Source of the DNA: Rutidosis leptorrhynchoides
Lineage: Eukaryota; Streptophyta; Magnoliopsida; Asterales; Asteraceae
Assembly (NCBI RefSeq): GCF_046630445.1
Contig: NC_092341.1
Span: forward strand, 293,574,001-293,638,000
Direction of reading: 5' to 3'
DNA length: 64,000 nt
The notes under the pieces are model-generated. The model saw only the letters and a list, made by a program, of their open reading frames with translations, ran no database searches and had not been told where the DNA came from. This document shows positions 59,725 to 64,000 of this stretch, in pieces (the first letter of the stretch is position 1; the number at the start of each line of letters is the position of its first letter). A program made the translations under genes and the position numbers.

Positions 59725-62700
59725 CCTTAGATCCATACCCAGTTACCGAGCCTCATGAAATTGAGCTTTCTCTTCATCAGTATGTAGCCTTTGACCACTG
59801 TTATTTAGATACATGCCAATTTCAATGCCATAAGTTAAATCAGTGATGTAGAATGGCTGATCAAGAGGATGATGCAGCAATCTAACTTGGCGTATCATTT
59901 CAGAAATAGCTGCTTGTCTTTGCTCAAGCAATTCAGGTACAGTAATCTCCAGCCTGTAAGCCTCTCTTTCATCTGGATTCATTCTTAATAGATTTGGCTC
60001 GCCACGGGCAACTGAATCATCTTCCCAAGTTGTGTGTTTATCATGTGGCTTTAGGGAAGATGGAGGATACATGATTGATTCTGATATGCCTGAAGAACTC
60101 ACTGAAAACTGATTAATACGTTCATCCTGTATTCTGTTAAAATAAGCAAGAGTCCGGGGAGAGATAGGTGATTGAACAAATAAGTGATCTCCTCTACCCC
60201 AGACTGTGAAGTCAGCAGGATCAACAGTATCATCATCTTGTTTAACACCCAGCTCAGCCGCCTTGGCTGGGTCTTCAACACTTGTTTCACCCAGCAGCAC
60301 ACTACTGGTTGGGTCTTCTATCACAACCCTCCTTGTTGTGTCTTCAGTACCAGCTAACTGATTAGTATCAGCTGGAGGCAGATAGGGAACAATAGCAAGA
60401 TGCTCCCCCTTAACATCATCAACATTAAGGTCTGTTATTTCTGCTGGCTATTGCTGTGTAGCTGGCTGAGCAGAAGATGTTGGTCGAGAAGATGAGCTAG
60501 TTTCCAATATTGCATCTAGCCATTTCATGAACACGTCAGCTCTTACTCCTCCTGACCCAGTAGATTGTAGATAATCTTTCATTTCTTCAAGGGTCATTCT
60601 TTTGATCCTGTCTGCTCGCTCAGCATACATCTTTGCCCTTTTCTTGTCATACTTAACCATGAACTTAGCATTTCTTTTACGAGCATCTCTTTTGTAATTT
60701 TTAATGCTGATTAGTTCATCATTAGTATCCAACTTATCTGGGTCCAGGCTTCTTCTATGTTCAATTCTGTGATGCTTACGAGCAACATAAGCCTCCCATT
60801 TGGCATTAAAGGCATCATTTAAATCTTGCTGTCTCTTCTGATGTCTCTCCAGTTTTCTTTTCATTTTCCTTTCAATCGTTTGAGAGACAACAAAAGATTC
60901 AGCAATAGCCAGCTCAGAAACATCACTGAGCTTACTGCCAGAACCAATATCATCCACTGATGTGGCAGACACACTGGGTTGAGATTCACCAGCTACCTGT
61001 ACACTAGCTTCAGTATGAGCGTTGCTGGGCTTAGTGCCAGCACTTTGATCAGTACCAGTACCATCATCATCACCATCTCTCCTTTGCTATTTAGGAGCCT
61101 TTTCATGCTCATGCTTCCCCTCAGATTGTTTTCTCTTTTTGGACTTCTTTTTAGACTTCTTCTCCCCCTTTTTTGTCATCAGCAGGGGCAGAAGGGTGAT
61201 CAGGGGAAACATGTGCATCAAGGTCACTGTCTGACTCAGGCACTGAAAATGTAAAGTTGTTCCAGTCAGCATCAGCAGGAGAAAGATGGGCACCATGATC
61301 TACACCATATTGTCGGAGATGCAGATTTTAAGTTCTAACTTCATTTCTTGCAACACCCATGGCCATTTGATTAACAGTGGCCCTAACATCTGCTTGTAAG
61401 GCAGTCATTTGTTGCATAGTCTCCACCAATTGAAGATAAGCAGAGACAGGGACCATATTAGCCATTTGCTGTTCCTGCGAATCCAACCTCTCTGTCAATA
61501 CCCGATTCTCTTCATTAAGATAAAGATTCCTTCGATTAGCAGCATCAAGATCAGTTTGAAGACGGGCAAGATGATCAGTATATTCATTATGAGAGATGAT
61601 TCACCTCTTGAGATCATCCTCTTCTTCAAATTGTTTGACAATAGCATCCACCGCTAGATCAGCAAAAGCACATACTTGTTTGAGCTGGTTTTCAATGGTA
61701 GAAGTGCTAACCTCCACAGCTCTGCGTATGGCTTCAGTCATTCTATCAACAATAGCAGAGCGAATGGTGCTTTGTAGATCTGGTGTAACTTCGGCTAATG
61801 TCTTATAGATAGCCAGAGTGGAGATGGCAGCCACCTCATCAGCATTAAGCAGTTGGTTGAGGGGCGATCAGTAGCAGCCAACATAGAAGTACCTCCGTGG
61901 GGTGGTGGAGGTGGAAGGTCAGAATCTGACTCATCACCATGATCACCATCATTTTTACCTTCACCCGAAGGTTTAGAACCACTGGTATTCTTGTCAACAT
62001 CATTATCAGCATCATCAGTTAGATCCACTGGTTTGTCTTTGGAACCAGTCACATTATCATGAGTGACTGGTCCGCCCTTACCAGTACCTTTATCAGCATC
62101 ACCATCAGATGAAGAAGATGACGAGGAAGAAGCTGATGAATCAGAAGGTACTGGCGAATCAGGGACATTTTGCATAATACATTTACCAGTAGCTGGATCT
62201 ATGATGAACTTGAGAGGCCTCCATGTACCAGGCCATGGAGAAGCAGCTGGAGTCATACCAAAGTAGTGATAGTATGGCTGCTCATTAACTTGTTGTAACG
62301 TGGCCAACCTCTCATATATCTCTTCTCTTGCTGGTCGATCCAGCTGAGATAGTAGATCAGTCAGCTCCTATTCTGGTAATTTGCTGGCTGAGACTATAGC
62401 ACTTTGGGGATCAATAGTCAGCTGATCCACCAACAAGGCAACTCTGGGAGTGATGGATGCTCCCCTATAAACAAAGTTAGGTACAACTTCATCAGGATCT
62501 GGTACCTGGCACACATATGGTTTCTTCTCAGGAGAAGCAGTAGCCTGAGAAGAATCAGTGGTGGCATTAGCAGAGGTACCAGTATCCATAGTGGGTTCCG
62601 TAGAACCAGTGACATGTGCAGAATAGGCAGCATTTGCTGCGATAAGCTCATCAGCAAGCACCACGTCATCTTGGTCACTACCTGTGATTATCTCCTCAAT

Positions 62701-63796
62701 AGAAGCAGTTGGAGAAGTAACAGTGGTAGTGCCAGAAATATCAACATCAAGAACCTCCTTAACAATATTACCAATGACCTTTTCAAATGCAGGAGGAGGT
62801 TCCATTATCATCTCCTCAACCACTACAGAATCAATGGTTGAAGCAGCAATACCAGAGACAGTAGGAGGAGTAGCAGAAATATCAGCAATAGCTAACTCCT
62901 CATTATCAGTAAGAACAGTGAAACCAGCAACCACATTATCTCCAGTAGATCCAGCAGCAGTAGAAGCAACAGTACCAGTAGCAGTACCACCAGTAGACAA
63001 ATCAGTAGCACCAAAACCAGTAGCAGAAACGGAGAGTTCATCAGTAGAAACAATAACATCCTTTTCTTGCTCCCCCTCTGCCTGTTCATCTACCCTGCTA
63101 AGAACTGAAACAAAAGAGCATTTTATGTTAATAACTGTAGAACTAAATAAATTTGACTTAACAATTGCATCTGTTGTTGGTCTCTGGGGACAGACTGGTG
63201 ATTTAGCCAGCCCTTCAATTAAGACAGAGTTAGGTGTCTGTAAGTACAGCTGTGACTCTGCTGACTCATTGACAATACATGTTGACCCAGATAGTGTAAG
63301 AGTTCTGGCTGGTAATGATGTAGGAGTGAGACTCTTAGCATGATCCAAGTAACATTTAGGCTATGCAGTGGCCTGAGCTAATTCAACACGATGAGGAACC
63401 AGCTCAAGACTGCTTTGGGGGTCAGTTATGTTCTCTGCTGGTTGTACTGTCAGTAGAGTATATTGCATGATATTCATTTTAGAAAAATGTGGAAGTGCCT
63501 TGTTAGAAGAGTATGGGTTGCTACTCTTCTTAACACTAGTTTTAAAACCAGTCAGCTTGGGAGTAAAGGTTGTGCCTTTAACTCCATTTTCATTTATCAA
63601 GTCAGTAGTGAAAAGATTTTTAATTAGGTTATAGATTTCTGCTGTTTGGTCTAGAGACGCACCAGGTTCCATAGCAGCTTTCTTTGCAGAAGCAGCAGTT
63701 GAGACTGGGGCAATCCATCCTGTAGTTTGCTTGGAGCCAGCTTTAGCTCATTTAGATTTGCCTGTTACCAAAAAATAGTTAAGCAACGGATTCCAA

Positions 63797-63887
63797 TACT
63801 AGAAGTGGGTAGTCAGTATATAAGACTAGGGCTGTTCTTTATGATCAGAGAGCACTAGATTCTAATACAACTACTGCTTTACCAGTA
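63797..63887. repeat. 91-bp block, copy B (in the SIRE-type element)
   Basis: Begins TACTAGAAGTGGG and ends GCTTTACCAGTA; same length as copy A with four differences. No clear flanking duplication here. Confidence 0.85.
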
Positions 63888-64000
63888 TGTGAGACGGTGG
63901 CTGTACTAGTTGCGGTAGCTGGTTTCTTCCTTTGCACAGCTGGCTTTCGCTGAGGTCCCTCCCCCTCGGCTGGTGCAACACCAGAGGGAGTCATTGGGTT

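Larger units (their letters stand above)
55720..63999 (-). pseudogene. Third-ORF region of the SIRE-type element
   Basis: Minus-strand segments at 59730-63999 and 55720-56453, with a solo LTR between. They encode low-complexity Ser/Thr/Ala/Gly/Val-rich stretches (around 62370-63340), an acidic DSDSDLPPPPPHGG-type patch (near 61910), a very basic coiled part (RKMKRKLERHQKRQQ, KRDARKRNAKFM; 60450-60970) and Glu/Ala-rich coiled coil (ERQRREDADAEYAERVR; near 56330). This composition fits the variable, so-called env-like frame of SIRE elements. No membrane span is obvious. Broken. Confidence 0.6.
45829..64000 (-). mobile_element. SIRE/Maximus-type Ty1/copia element, partial (runs off the right edge)
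   Basis: 3' LTR at 45829-46782. Inside it on the minus strand comes the polypurine tract AAATAGGGGGAGAT next to TGTTGAGTCCCC, the hallmark junction of this lineage. The body continues to the window end and is interrupted by a gypsy derivative (47152-55714) and a solo LTR (56459-59724). What is visible is the long third-ORF region that follows pol in SIRE-type elements; gag and pol would lie beyond 64000. The third-ORF region carries several breaks. The element predates both insertions; its own age cannot be estimated because only one LTR is in view. Confidence 0.7.

Noticed and set aside
62684-63343. 219-aa plus-strand frame
   Set aside because: Mirror of the low-complexity minus-strand third-ORF sequence; Ser/Thr/Val-rich on both strands because of the repeated codons.

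Overview
The window is nuclear DNA of a flowering plant, most likely a eudicot and probably Asteraceae. The evidence is spliced plant genes with GT-AG introns, a plant tRNA-Ala, a CYP80/CYP76-type P450, an Ole e 1-family secreted protein, and plant LTR retrotransposon lineages. The family placement rests on the look of the LTR families and is an inference. No bacterial or organellar content was seen.

Layout. 1-200: end of a Ty1/copia LTR cut by the window edge. 350-2919: two-exon cytochrome P450 with two MITEs in its intron. 5391-6662: two-exon Ole e 1-like protein. 7154-13013: young Ty1/copia element on the minus strand, with 5-bp target duplications. 13250-13322: tRNA-Ala(AGC). 14322-19208: ten-exon SEC12-like WD40 membrane protein on the minus strand, whose introns hold a (TA)n-associated MITE, a Tourist-like MITE and a long TA run. 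20000-21460: further inverted-repeat elements. 21521-22799 and 39905-40900: the two halves of a LINE-like ORF1 retroposon, split by a 17.1-kb Athila-like Ty3/gypsy element (22805-39899).

From 41.7 kb to the end the window is nested retrotransposon debris. It holds a gypsy integrase fragment, an old SIRE-type solo LTR interrupted by an 843-bp Harbinger-type MITE, a palindromic LTR-like block, and a copia gag scrap. A SIRE/Maximus-type element follows, with its 3' LTR at 45829-46782 and its body running off the right edge. Into that body have inserted a coding-poor gypsy derivative (47152-55714) and a 3.27-kb solo LTR (56459-59724).

Host genes. Only three protein genes and one tRNA look like host genes. 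They do not form a pathway: the P450 is an ER oxidase of specialised metabolism, the Ole e 1-like protein is secreted to the wall or apoplast, and the SEC12-like protein works in ER export. All intron junctions of the three genes were placed by hand and keep frame.

Most interesting leftovers. (1) Four pairs of the palindrome CATGCGATCGCATG in the Athila-like element, every pair exactly 32 bp centre to centre. (2) A 91-bp block shared at about 96% identity by two unrelated retroelements. (3) A copia LTR in sense orientation ending 149 bp before the P450 start codon. (4) A MITE inside a TA microsatellite carrying telomere-like repeats.
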